The notes beneath the pieces are model-generated. The model was not told the origin of the DNA. It saw only the letters and a program-made list of their open reading frames with translations, and did not search any database. 64,000 nt of DNA from Curtobacterium citreum (GTDB lineage Bacteria > Actinomycetota > Actinomycetes > Actinomycetales > Microbacteriaceae): contig NZ_VFMQ01000001.1 in NCBI RefSeq assembly GCF_006715175.1, positions 2,914,001 through 2,978,000 of the forward strand. The letters run 5' to 3'. The translations under genes were made by a program, and so were the position numbers. Positions 17,230 to 26,409 of this stretch are shown here, piece by piece; positions within the stretch are counted from its first letter, which is position 1, and every line of letters starts with the position of its first letter.

Positions 17230-18255
17230 GTGTCGACCGAGATCGCCGCCGCGCGCCGCGCGCCCTCGCTGGCCGCCGTGGCCGAGGCCGCCGGGGTCTC
17301 GATGCAGACCGTCTCCCGCGTGTCCCGCGGGTTCGACAACGTCAGCCCCGACACCCGCGAACGCGTCCAGCGCGCGATGGACACCCTCGGCTACCGCCCC
17401 AACCGCGCCGCCCGGGCACTGCGCTCCGGCCGGTTCCGCACGATCGGCGTGATCATGTTCACGCTCGCGTCCTTCGGCAACATGCGCACGCTCGAGGCGA
17501 TCGCCGACGCCGCCGGCGCCGCGGACTTCACGATCACGCTGCTGCCGATGGCTTCCCGGACCGAAGAGGGCGTGCGGTCGGCGTTCTCCCGGCTGCACGA
17601 GCAGGCCGTCGACGGGGTCGTCATCATCATCGAGTCGCACATCATCGACACGGCCGAGGTCGCCCTGCCGGACGGTGTGCCGATGGTCGTCGTCGACTCG
17701 ACCGGCACCACCGAGCACCCTGCGATCGACACCGACCAGGCCGACGGTGCCCGCCAGGCGACGCAGCACCTGCTCGACCTCGGGCACGAGACCGTCTGGC
17801 ACGTCGCCGGCCCGGAGTCGTCGTACTCCGCCGCACGCCGGCTGGCCGCGTGGCAGGACACCCTCGAGCGCGCCGGACGGACCGTCCCGCCGGTGTTCCA
17901 CGGCGGGTGGACGACCGAGCACGGATACTCCGCCGGGCTCGAGATCGCCGGGCGACCGGAGATCACGGCCGTGTTCGCCGCGAACGACCAGACCGCGCTC
18001 GGGGTCCTGCGCGCGGCGCACGAGTCCGGCCGGAGCGTCCCGGACTCGCTCAGCGTCGTGGGCTTCGACGACTCCCCCGAGTCCGACTCCTTCTGGCCGC
18101 CGTTGACCACCGTGCACCAGTCCTTCGACGAGGTCGGCCGCCGTGCGGTCGCGAACCTGCTCGCGCAGATCGAGGGCGACCCGGTCCACACCGCGACGGA
18201 CCTGGTCCCCGTGCGGCTCGTGGAGCGGGCGAGCACGGCGGCACCACCGGCCTGA
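17230..18255 (+). CDS. LacI-family transcriptional regulator of the GH35/ABC operon
   Basis: A 341-residue repressor. The N-terminal helix-turn-helix reads PSLAAVAEAAGVSMQTVSRVSRGFDNVS, followed by the hinge YRPNRAARALRSGR and a periplasmic-binding-like sensor (TIGVIMFTLASFGN, DGVVIIIESHI, AVFAANDQTALGVLRA, VVGFDDSPESD). GTG 17230 is the start because AAGGAG stands 5 nt before it; an upstream ATG at 17170 lies inside the second operator. It is divergent from the transporter genes and the operator palindromes lie between them. The ligand is likely a galactoside or derived sugar, by context only. Confidence 0.92.
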   Translation: MSTEIAAARRAPSLAAVAEAAGVSMQTVSRVSRGFDNVSPDTRERVQRAMDTLGYRPNRAARALRSGRFRTIGVIMFTLASFGNMRTLEAIADAAGAADFTITLLPMASRTEEGVRSAFSRLHEQAVDGVVIIIESHIIDTAEVALPDGVPMVVVDSTGTTEHPAIDTDQADGARQATQHLLDLGHETVWHVAGPESSYSAARRLAAWQDTLERAGRTVPPVFHGGWTTEHGYSAGLEIAGRPEITAVFAANDQTALGVLRAAHESGRSVPDSLSVVGFDDSPESDSFWPPLTTVHQSFDEVGRRAVANLLAQIEGDPVHTATDLVPVRLVERASTAAPPA

Positions 18256-18315
18256 CCACGCCGGACAGCGCTGCGTGCGCGCCCGGCCGCCCGGCCAGCC
18301 CCTAGGCTCGGCGTG

Positions 18316-19383
18316 ATGGAACTCGTCCCGCCGTCCCACGCCTTCTTCCCCTCGTTCGTCCGCGCCCTCGACGAGTGGGGCGACGCCCACCAGGACGGCG
18401 CCGGTGTCCGGGACGCCGCGGCACTGCGCGACCCGGAGGGCTTCGGCCGCTGGGTCGACCAGCTGCTCGCCGAGGAGACCACGGCCGCGGTCGAGCTCGG
18501 CCACGTGACCTGCACCTACCGATGGGTCGTCGAGGGCGACGAGTACCTCGGCAGCATCGCCCTGCGGCACGAGCTGAACGACTGGCTCCGCGAGTACGGC
18601 GGCCACGTCGGGTACGGCATCCGCCCGTCCGCGCGCGGGCGTGGCCTGGCGTCGGCGGCCCTCGCGGCCACGCTCGACACGGCCGCCGAGCGCGGGATGC
18701 CCGAGGTGCTCCTGACGTGCGACGCCACGAACCCCGCGTCCCGTCGGGTCATCGAACGGAACGGCGGCCGGTACGAGCGGAGCGTCGTCACCCCGGACGG
18801 CCAGACCCTGCTGCGCTTCTGGATCCGCACCGGCGCCCACCGCGCGCCGGATGTCGACACGACCGAGATCGTCGGCGGTCCCGAAGCACTGACCGTCGGG
18901 CTGCACGAGCACGACCCGGCCTGGGCGGAGCGTTTCGCGACGCACCGGGACCGCATCACGACCGCGCTCGCCGGGCAGCACGTCGCGGTCGAGCACATCG
19001 GGTCGACGGCGGTGCCCGGGCTCGCCGCCAAACCGATCGTCGACGTCGCGGTCGCCGTACCGGACGTCACCGACGAGGCCGCGTACCTGGAGCCGCTCCT
19101 GGCAGCCGGCTACGAGCTGCGCGTCCGCGAGCCCGGGCACCGGCTCGTCCGGACCCCGGAGCGGGACGCGCACGTCCACGTGTACGAGCACGGCGCACCG
19201 GCCCTCGACGCGTACCTGCTGCTCCGGGACCACCTCCGCCGGGACGCCGCGGACCGCCAGCGGTACGAGGACGTCAAGCGGGCGCTGATGATCCGGAGCT
19301 GGGACGACATGAACGCGTACGCCGACGCCAAGACCGAGGTGATCGAGGCGATCAAGGACCGCGCGCGCCGCGCCGCCGACTGA
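18316..19383 (+). CDS. GNAT acetyltransferase fused to a GrpB/UPF0157 domain
   Basis: A 355-residue two-domain protein. Residues 1-175 are a GNAT N-acetyltransferase (GYGIRPSARGRGLASAAL is the acetyl-CoA loop; CDATNPASRRVIERNGG is the last conserved helix). Residues 185-350 are a GrpB/UPF0157 nucleotidyltransferase-like domain (HEHDPAWAERF, HIGSTAVPGLAAKPIVDV, then HVHVY and DVKRAL). GrpB proteins are linked to CoA-pathway and nucleotidyltransferase folds but have no firm function. A GTG at 18313 precedes the ATG at 18316; either may be used. TAGGCT at 18303-18308 is a possible -10 box just upstream. Confidence 0.85.
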   Translation: MELVPPSHAFFPSFVRALDEWGDAHQDGAGVRDAAALRDPEGFGRWVDQLLAEETTAAVELGHVTCTYRWVVEGDEYLGSIALRHELNDWLREYGGHVGYGIRPSARGRGLASAALAATLDTAAERGMPEVLLTCDATNPASRRVIERNGGRYERSVVTPDGQTLLRFWIRTGAHRAPDVDTTEIVGGPEALTVGLHEHDPAWAERFATHRDRITTALAGQHVAVEHIGSTAVPGLAAKPIVDVAVAVPDVTDEAAYLEPLLAAGYELRVREPGHRLVRTPERDAHVHVYEHGAPALDAYLLLRDHLRRDAADRQRYEDVKRALMIRSWDDMNAYADAKTEVIEAIKDRARRAAD

Positions 19384-19414
19384 TCCGGCTTGCACTGGTC
19401 GGGCCGGGGCTGGC

Positions 19415-19443
19415 GGTGGTCGCGACCGACGGTCGCGACCACC
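19415..19443. terminator. Hairpin after the GNAT-GrpB gene
   Basis: A perfect 13-bp stem (GGTGGTCGCGACC with its complement) with a 3-nt loop lies 31 nt after the stop codon. A partial direct copy of the arm (CTGGTCG) lies about 21 nt upstream. Confidence 0.65.
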
Positions 19444-19615
19444 GGGTGCCGGCGTGACCCGAACACGTTCCCCGGCACCTGAAGCGCCTCGGGGACCTGA
19501 TCCTCCGCCGCGGCGCTGCCTGCACCGAGGATGCTCTGGCGGACCCGTCGCGGTCAAGCCCGCGGACCGGTCGTCGCGTCCAGCGGACCACCGGCGGTCG
19601 TGTCGGCGCCCAACG

Positions 19616-19661
19616 ACGGACGGGAGGATCGTGGCGGGCCCGCCACGATCCTCCCGTCCGT
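19616..19661. repeat. Family A perfect 46-bp palindrome
   Basis: Two 23-bp arms with no loop, centred between 19638 and 19639. The outer ACGGACGGGAGG matches the other family A elements, while the inner part (ATCGTGGCGGG) is different yet fully paired. Confidence 0.85.
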
Positions 19662-19670
19662 CCGTCCCGT

Positions 19671-19705
19671 GTCGGGTCAGGTCGGGTCGGGTCGGGTCGG
19701 GTCGC
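19671..19705. repeat. GTCGG microsatellite
   Basis: Seven 5-bp units, five of them exactly GTCGG, with one GTCAG and a terminal GTCGC. A slippage-prone tract next to the family A palindrome. Confidence 0.8.
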
Positions 19706-19807
19706 GAGCCGACCACCGGACGGCGGGAGGGCGCCGACCCGCTCACGCGGACCGACGCCCTCCCGTGCTCACTCGACGCTCACCGTGGCGCTCGCCGAGG
19801 CGCTCGA

Positions 19808-19827
19808 CCGCCGGCCGCAGCCGGCGG
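19808..19827 (-). terminator. Terminator of the arabinofuranosidase gene
   Basis: An 8-bp stem CCGCCGGC/GCCGGCGG with a 4-nt loop begins 4 nt after the minus-strand stop codon. Confidence 0.6.
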
Positions 19828-19830
19828 AGC

Positions 19831-21333
<1,503 letters not shown>

Positions 21334-21420
21334 GGATCTCCTTCGATCTGCTGGCGGCGGCGGTGCCGTGTGCGGTTCGTGCGTCGTGCTGCAGGTGGAC
21401 GTGCGCAGCCCGACACGAAA

Positions 21421-21432
21421 GTGAGCGCTCAC
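21421..21432. promoter_or_regulatory. LacI-type operator upstream of the GH51 gene
   Basis: A perfect GTGAGCGCTCAC palindrome, identical to the site at 188-199. On the minus strand a TTGCCG box (21444-21439) lies 6 nt upstream, so the operator would sit in the promoter spacer. Confidence 0.75.
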
Positions 21433-21537
21433 GTCCTTCGGCAACGCTAGCGGGTTCCGGCGCCGTGCGGAAGCGGGGAGGCGCCCTCGTCGTGACGTTC
21501 ACGGAAGGGGTGGCGGGGCTCCCCGAGCACCACTAGT

Positions 21538-21549
21538 GTGAGCGCTCAC
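21538..21549. promoter_or_regulatory. LacI-type operator upstream of the sugar-binding-protein gene
   Basis: The third exact copy of GTGAGCGCTCAC, directly after CACTAGT. The layout resembles the chvE promoter, where the operator also abuts the -10 box. The two operators in this gap are 117 bp apart, compatible with looping. Confidence 0.75.
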
Positions 21550-21597
21550 GGAGCACCGACCCTGCTCCGACTCGGCCTGTCCCGATGGAGTGATGCC

Positions 21598-22965
21598 ATG
21601 CCGATCCGATCCGTTGTCCCCACCCCGCAGTCCCGCGGCGGTGCCTTCACCCGGCGGAGCCTGCTCGCCGGAGCAGCCGCCGGAGCCGCGGTCCTGCCCC
21701 TCGCAGCGTGTTCCAGCCCGCTCGCCGCCGGTGTCGCCGGCGCTCCCCTCAACCCCGAGACGCTCGTCTTCTGGAACCTGTTCGGCGGCGGCGACGGCCT
21801 CCGCATGCAGGCGATGGAGGCGGGCTACGCCAAGCAGCACGGCGGCTCGTCGTCCCTGCAGGCGACCACGTTCGCCTGGGGCAACCCGTACTACTCGAAG
21901 GTCACACTGGCGACCGTCGGGAACAAGCCACCGGACGTCGCCATCGCGCACCTGACCCGGGCGAAGCCGCTCTGGGACGGGGACCTGCTCGACCCGATCT
22001 CCGCGGACGACCTGGCCAGCGTCGGCCTGAGCGCGAGCGACTTCAACCAGAAGGCGTGGACGGCGCAGAAGACCGACGGCAAGAACATCTGCATCCCGCT
22101 CGACACGCACCCCTTCGTCCTTTTCTACAACGTTGACGTGTGCCAGAAGGCGGGCCTGATCGACTCGGACGGCAAGCTCAAGGACCTGAACGGGCTCGAG
22201 AACTTCGAGGCCGCGCTCGCCGCGGTCGCGAAGGTCACCGGCGGCACCGCGCTGAACGTCGCGAACGTCAGCGAGGTCGCGACCCCGTGGCGCTTCTTCT
22301 GGACGATGTACAACCAGATCAACGGCGCGACGCCGTTCATCAGCGACGGCGGCGCGAAGCTCACCGTCAACGAGGACGCCTACATGAAGGTCACCGACAT
22401 GACCCAGAAGTGGGTGAAGAACGGCTGGCTGAACAAGGGCCTCGACTACGCCACCGCCCAGACACTGATGTTCACGGGCAAGGCGGGCTTCTTCATGCAG
22501 GGCGAGTGGGAGATCAGCACCGCCCAGTCGATCAAGGGCCTGAAGTTCGGCATGGTGCCCGTACCGCAGCTGTACGACGAGCCGGCCACCCAGGCGGACT
22601 CGCACACGTTCATCCTGCCACGCAAGGACCGCACGCCCGAGCAGCGCAAGGCCCACATGCTGTTCATCAAGCAGATGCTCGAGCAGAGCCTGACGTGGGC
22701 GCAGGGCGGGCACGTGCCGGCCTACATGCCGACGTTCGACAGCACGGCGTTCAAGGAGCTCACACCGCAGTCGAACTACGCGTCGGCCGCCGAGACCGCC
22801 GTCTTCGACGACCCCGCCTGGTACGGCGGCTCCGGGTCCACCTTCGAGAACACCGTCGGGGCGCAGCTCGCCCTGGTGCAGCAGGGCAGCAGTTCACCGG
22901 CCCAGGCGCTCTCGGCGATCAAGGACCAGCTGTCCACGTACCTCAACACCCCGAGCCCGCTGTGA
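21598..22965 (+). CDS. ABC transporter extracellular sugar-binding protein, Tat-type lipoprotein signal
   Basis: A 455-residue family-1 solute-binding protein. The N-terminus has a twin-arginine motif (FTRRSLLAGAAAGAAVLPL) ending in a lipobox Cys, so export by the Tat route followed by lipidation is likely. Family strands include ETLVFWNLFGGGDG, KPPDVAIAHLTR and GKAGFFMQGEWEIS. ATG 21598 has GGAG (21587-21590) upstream. It is the first of three genes with two permeases and no ATPase. Divergence from the GH51 gene and the shared operators suggest arabino-oligosaccharides as ligand. Confidence 0.9.
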   Translation: MPIRSVVPTPQSRGGAFTRRSLLAGAAAGAAVLPLAACSSPLAAGVAGAPLNPETLVFWNLFGGGDGLRMQAMEAGYAKQHGGSSSLQATTFAWGNPYYSKVTLATVGNKPPDVAIAHLTRAKPLWDGDLLDPISADDLASVGLSASDFNQKAWTAQKTDGKNICIPLDTHPFVLFYNVDVCQKAGLIDSDGKLKDLNGLENFEAALAAVAKVTGGTALNVANVSEVATPWRFFWTMYNQINGATPFISDGGAKLTVNEDAYMKVTDMTQKWVKNGWLNKGLDYATAQTLMFTGKAGFFMQGEWEISTAQSIKGLKFGMVPVPQLYDEPATQADSHTFILPRKDRTPEQRKAHMLFIKQMLEQSLTWAQGGHVPAYMPTFDSTAFKELTPQSNYASAAETAVFDDPAWYGGSGSTFENTVGAQLALVQQGSSSPAQALSAIKDQLSTYLNTPSPL

Positions 22966-23019
22966 TCCGGCGCGCGACCCCTTCGATCCACGTGGACCCC
23001 GCACGAGAGGCACGATGAC

Positions 23020-23985
23020 GTGACCGCTGCACCAGTTCTCACCCGACCCACGGACGCCAGGGCCGTCACCGGCCGCTCGCGTCCCCGCGTCAACGCCATG
23101 AGCCGTGGTCAGGGACGCTCCGGCTGGCTCTTCCTCGCCCCCTTCGGCCTGTTCTACCTGGCCTTCCTGCTCGGCCCGACGGTGTGGATGCTCGTCACGA
23201 GCTTCTTCAACACCTCGACCGTCCGCACCGGACTCGGCAGCTTCGCCGGGTTCGCGAACTACGCCGAGATGCTCGGACGCGCCGACTTCTGGTCGTCGCT
23301 CTGGCACACCCTGCAGTTCACGCTCTACACGACCCCGCCGCTCGTCATCCTGGCGTTCGTGTTCGCCGTGCTGACCAACCGGATGAACCGCGGGCAGTGG
23401 TTCTTCCGCCTGGCGTTCTTCCTGCCGTTCATCCTGCCGTCGGCGACGATCTCGCTGATCTGGGTGTTCATCTTCACCCCGGCCACCGGCCTGTTCGCCT
23501 CGGTCCAGCAGGCGATCGGCCTGACCCCCGGCGCGGGCGTCCTGGCGAGCCCGAACACCGCCATGATCGGCGTCGCGATCGCCACGGTCTGGTGGACGCT
23601 CGGGTTCAACTTCGTGCTGTACCTGGCCGGGCTGCAGGAGATCCCCCGCGAGCTCTACGAGGCCGCAGCCGTCGACGGGGCGTCGAGCTGGCAGCAGATC
23701 AAGTCGATCACGCTGCCGCTGCTCGCCCGCACCACGACGCTCGTCATCCTGCTGCAGATCATCGCGAGCCTGAAGATCTTCGACCAGGTGTACCTGATGA
23801 CGAACGGCGGCCCGGGCATCTCGACCCAGGTCTCGCTGCAGCTCATCACCGGCGTCGGCTTCACGGACAACCGCCTCGGTGCGGCGTCCGCGGCCTCGGT
23901 GCTCCTGTTCATCGTGATCGTCGCGATCGCGGTCATCCGGCAGCTCGTCGAGCGCGCTGCCGCCAAGCGAGAGATCGGTGCCTGA
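23020..23985 (+). CDS. Carbohydrate ABC transporter permease (MalF-type)
   Basis: First inner-membrane subunit (321 residues) of the GH51-linked importer. Helices start with GWLFLAPFGLFYLAFLLGPTVWML; the EAA loop is ELYEAAAVDGASSWQQIKSI. Start GTG 23020 (an ATG 5 nt upstream is closed by a stop after two codons). It lies 54 nt after the binding-protein gene and 1 nt before the next permease. Confidence 0.92.
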   Translation: MTAAPVLTRPTDARAVTGRSRPRVNAMSRGQGRSGWLFLAPFGLFYLAFLLGPTVWMLVTSFFNTSTVRTGLGSFAGFANYAEMLGRADFWSSLWHTLQFTLYTTPPLVILAFVFAVLTNRMNRGQWFFRLAFFLPFILPSATISLIWVFIFTPATGLFASVQQAIGLTPGAGVLASPNTAMIGVAIATVWWTLGFNFVLYLAGLQEIPRELYEAAAVDGASSWQQIKSITLPLLARTTTLVILLQIIASLKIFDQVYLMTNGGPGISTQVSLQLITGVGFTDNRLGAASAASVLLFIVIVAIAVIRQLVERAAAKREIGA

Positions 23986-23986
23986 C

Positions 23987-24901
23987 ATGACCGCCACCGA
24001 GAGCATCACCACCGGCCGCCGGCGCGTCCGCACGGGCGTCTCGGCCGCAGCTCCCGCGAACGCCGCGAAGATCGGCGTCTCCGGCAAGGGCTTCAACATC
24101 ACGGCCGCGATCATCCTGACCGTGTTCGCGATCATCTGGCTCATCCCGAGCCTGTTCGCCCTGAAGACGTCGCTGTCCGACAACGGCGTCGCAGCCCTGG
24201 GCGCGAACGCGATCCTGTCGAACTGGAACCCGACGCTGCACTCCTACGCGTCGCTGTTCCAGGCCGGCGACATCTGGAACTGGTACCTGGCGAGCGGCAT
24301 CACGAGCCTGCTCACCACGGCCCTCACGGTGCTGTTCGCCTCGATGGCGGCGTTCGCACTGTCCCGGCTGGCCTTCCGCGGGCGGAACGTCGCGTTCCTG
24401 CTCATCATCCTGGGCATCATGATCCCGACGCAGGTCCTGATCATCCCGATCTTCCAGGAGCTCAACGCCGTCAACCTGCTGAACACCTACTGGTCGGTGA
24501 TCTTCCCGCAGGTGCCCGCCGTGATCGCGGTGTTCATCTTCAAGCAGTTCTTCGACGGCATCCCGAAGGAGCTCGAGGAGGCCGCGCGCATCGACGGCGC
24601 CGGCATGTGGAAGATCTACTGGTCGGTCATCCTGCCCCTGTCGCGTCCGGTCATCGCCGCGGTGGCGATCCTGACGTTCGTCGGGGTGTGGAACAACCTG
24701 CTGCTGCCCCTGTTCGTGCTGTCGAACCCGGACCTCATGACGATCCCGGTCGGACTCGCCACGGTCCAGGGCAGCTTCGGCCAGCGGTACGCCGACATCC
24801 AGGCCGGGGCGATCCTGGCGGCCCTGCCGCTGATCATCCTGTACCTGGTCTTCCAGCGGCAGATCGTCGAGGGTGTGACCGGCTCCGGTCTCAAGGGCTG
24901 A
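23987..24901 (+). CDS. Carbohydrate ABC transporter permease (MalG-type)
   Basis: Second permease of the GH51-linked importer (304 residues). Six helices; EAA loop ELEEAARIDGAGMWKIYWSV; C-terminus QIVEGVTGSGLKG as in MalG-type proteins. ATG 23987 is 1 nt after the preceding stop codon; a GTG at 23978 overlapping the upstream gene is the alternative. The operon ends with the family A palindrome at 24914-24959. Confidence 0.92.
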   Translation: MTATESITTGRRRVRTGVSAAAPANAAKIGVSGKGFNITAAIILTVFAIIWLIPSLFALKTSLSDNGVAALGANAILSNWNPTLHSYASLFQAGDIWNWYLASGITSLLTTALTVLFASMAAFALSRLAFRGRNVAFLLIILGIMIPTQVLIIPIFQELNAVNLLNTYWSVIFPQVPAVIAVFIFKQFFDGIPKELEEAARIDGAGMWKIYWSVILPLSRPVIAAVAILTFVGVWNNLLLPLFVLSNPDLMTIPVGLATVQGSFGQRYADIQAGAILAALPLIILYLVFQRQIVEGVTGSGLKG

Positions 24902-24913
24902 CGCCACCCCACG

Positions 24914-24959
24914 ACGGACGGGAGGCGCGGTGCCGGCTGGCACCGCGCCTCCCGTCCGT
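24914..24959. repeat. Family A palindrome, terminator of the GH51-linked transporter operon
   Basis: Two perfect 21-bp arms (ACGGACGGGAGGCGCGGTGCC) with loop GGCT, 12 nt after the stop codon. All 46 bp are identical to the copy at 30637-30682. Confidence 0.88.
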
Positions 24960-24995
24960 CCCGGCGCGACCCCGCGCCCACGCTCGCCGGTCGCC

Positions 24996-25106
24996 GATCC
25001 GCGCGTCGGAAGCCGATCCGCGCGTGGGAGGCAGATCCGCGCAAAGGAGACCCGGAGGAACGGCGTTCCGTGCGCGGAACGTCCTCCTACCGCGAGTGCG
25101 ATGGGA
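24996..25106 (+). repeat. Class C element: three 19-bp direct repeats, inverted copy and conserved tail
   Basis: GATCCGCGC recurs at 24996, 25015 and 25034, exactly 19 bp apart. An inverted partial copy TGCGCGGA lies at 25071-25078, followed by TCCTAC and the tail TGCGATGGGA (25097-25106). The same plan appears at 38863 and 41043. Confidence 0.8.
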
Positions 25107-25130
25107 AGGAACGTCCGCGTCGGAGACGAC

Positions 25131-25508
25131 TCAGAGCGGATCGAGGCGGGTCCGGAGGAGACAGAACTCGTTGCCCTCGGGGTCCTGGAGCACGTGCCAC
25201 GACTCCTCCCCGGTCTGCCCGACGTCGGCCGGGCGCGCGCCGAGGGCCAGCAGTCGCTCGAGTTCGGCGTCCTGGTCCTGGTCGACCGGTGAGACGTCGA
25301 GGTGCAGGCGGAGCGGCTGGTGCTTCGGCTGCGGGTTCCTCGACAGGATGATCGTGGGGGTCGCCCCGCCGAAGCCGGACGCCGGGCCGATCTCGATGCC
25401 GTCCTCGTCCTTGCCGAGTTCGACGTAGTCCAGGACGGCGCACCAGAAGCGCGACAGCACCTCGGGGTCGTCGCAGTTCAGCACGAGTTCGCTCAGTCGG
25501 ACGCTCAT
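25131..25508 (-). CDS. VOC-superfamily (glyoxalase-like) protein
   Basis: A 125-residue single-domain vicinal-oxygen-chelate protein. The first beta-alpha-beta unit is RLSELVLNCDDPEVLSRFWCAVLDY; the second has LRLHLDVSPVDQ and ends with VLQDPEGNEFCLL, the usual metal-Glu strand. The N-terminal metal His of true glyoxalases is replaced (LSELVLNC), so catalytic activity is doubtful; binding of a hydrophobic drug or small molecule is possible. It is 9 nt downstream of the siderophore-interacting gene on the same strand. Confidence 0.85.
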   Translation of the reverse strand: MSVRLSELVLNCDDPEVLSRFWCAVLDYVELGKDEDGIEIGPASGFGGATPTIILSRNPQPKHQPLRLHLDVSPVDQDQDAELERLLALGARPADVGQTGEESWHVLQDPEGNEFCLLRTRLDPL

Positions 25509-25517
25509 GCCCGCACG

Positions 25518-26390
25518 CTACCCGGCCGGGGTCAGGCGGGGACGGCCGGGCTCACGCGGGGACGGCCTGCCGGCGTCGTGCTTCCAGAACCCGGAGAACG
25601 TGATCCGGGACTTCGGGACCCCCGCGCGGTGCAGGTGCCGGCGCCCCTCGGTTGCGAGCCGGGACTCCCCCACGACGAAGGCGTACACCCGGTCGTCGCA
25701 CGGCACGTGCCGCTGGAGCTCGGCGAGCGCGGCACGACCGGGGACCTCGTGCGGGTCGAGGTGCTCACGGACGATCCAGGTGATGTCGACGCCGGCCGGG
25801 GCGTCGAGCACGCGGACGTCGGCGGCCGTCGGGACCTCCTGCACGATGCGGCCGACGGTGTCCCGTGGCAGGGACGCGGCGATGCCGACGACCGCAGGCA
25901 GCCCGGTCTCCTCGGCGGCGACCAGGACCTGGCTGACGTCGTCCGGGCAGTCGAAGATGCGCCCCTGGTCGAGCATCGCGAGCTCGTCGCCGGGTCGGGC
26001 CGCGCACGCCCAGATCGCGGCACGACCCTCGAGCGCGCCGTCGGCGTCGGCGTGCACGACGAAGTCGACGTCGAGCTCGGCGGTGCCGTCCGGCAGCCGT
26101 CGGAAGCCCGCGACGGTGTAGTTCGCCAGGTGTGGTCGGGTGTCCTGCGGGATGGCGAGGTACTGCGGGTACCAGCGGTTGCCGTCGATCTCGGGCAGCG
26201 TGAGGTGCTGCTGGTGCGGGAGCGGCAGGAACAGGCGGAACCAGTGGTCGTACCCGGCGAAGGGGAACTCGTGCATGTCGTCCCCGGTGACCGTGACCCG
26301 GTGCATCGACGGCGTGACCCGGGCTGAGCGGAGCACGCGGGCACGGAAGAGCCGGGGGTTCTCGGGCATGAGCCGCGGGATCTTCGCCAT
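25518..26390 (-). CDS. Siderophore-interacting protein (ferric-siderophore reductase)
   Basis: A 290-residue FAD-binding SIP-family protein that reduces ferric siderophores in the cytoplasm. The N-terminal FAD domain has RVLRSARVTPSMHRVTVTGDDM and LANYTVAGFR (the flavin-binding RxYTxR-like strand here is LANYTVAGF). The C-terminal half has VLVAAEETGLPAVVGIAASL and ends with SGFWKHD, typical of SIP. Its start codon lies inside a DtxR-like iron box (26390-26408) shared with the divergent permease gene, so iron repression is expected. Confidence 0.92.
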   Translation of the reverse strand: MAKIPRLMPENPRLFRARVLRSARVTPSMHRVTVTGDDMHEFPFAGYDHWFRLFLPLPHQQHLTLPEIDGNRWYPQYLAIPQDTRPHLANYTVAGFRRLPDGTAELDVDFVVHADADGALEGRAAIWACAARPGDELAMLDQGRIFDCPDDVSQVLVAAEETGLPAVVGIAASLPRDTVGRIVQEVPTAADVRVLDAPAGVDITWIVREHLDPHEVPGRAALAELQRHVPCDDRVYAFVVGESRLATEGRRHLHRAGVPKSRITFSGFWKHDAGRPSPREPGRPRLTPAG

Positions 26391-26408
26391 GAGGCAAGGC
26401 TAACCTAA
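26390..26408. promoter_or_regulatory. DtxR/IdeR iron box between divergent iron genes
   Basis: TGAGGCAAGGCTAACCTAA matches the DtxR/IdeR consensus (TTAGGTTAG-G-CTAACCTAA) at 16 of 19 positions. Only 19 bp separate the two start codons, so both transcripts should be leaderless or nearly so: TAACCT (26401-26406) can act as -10 for the plus-strand gene. Confidence 0.8.
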
Positions 26409-26409
26409 T

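Larger units (their letters stand above)
19384..19830. other. 447-bp gene-free region between convergent genes
   Basis: No open reading frame here has coding character. It holds, in order, an imperfect direct repeat leading into a hairpin (19415-19443), a 46-bp perfect palindrome of family A (19616-19661), a GTCGG microsatellite (19671-19705), a 10-bp-stem hairpin (19724-19733 with 19756-19765) and a terminator for the arabinofuranosidase gene (19808-19827). The stacking of structured elements suggests successive insertion of dispersed repeats. Confidence 0.7.

Noticed and set aside
16150-19746. A 1,198-codon minus-strand frame extending the first GH35-linked permease
   Set aside because: The permease starts at ATG 17085 with a good ribosome binding site; upstream sequence is antisense to the LacI and GNAT-GrpB genes.
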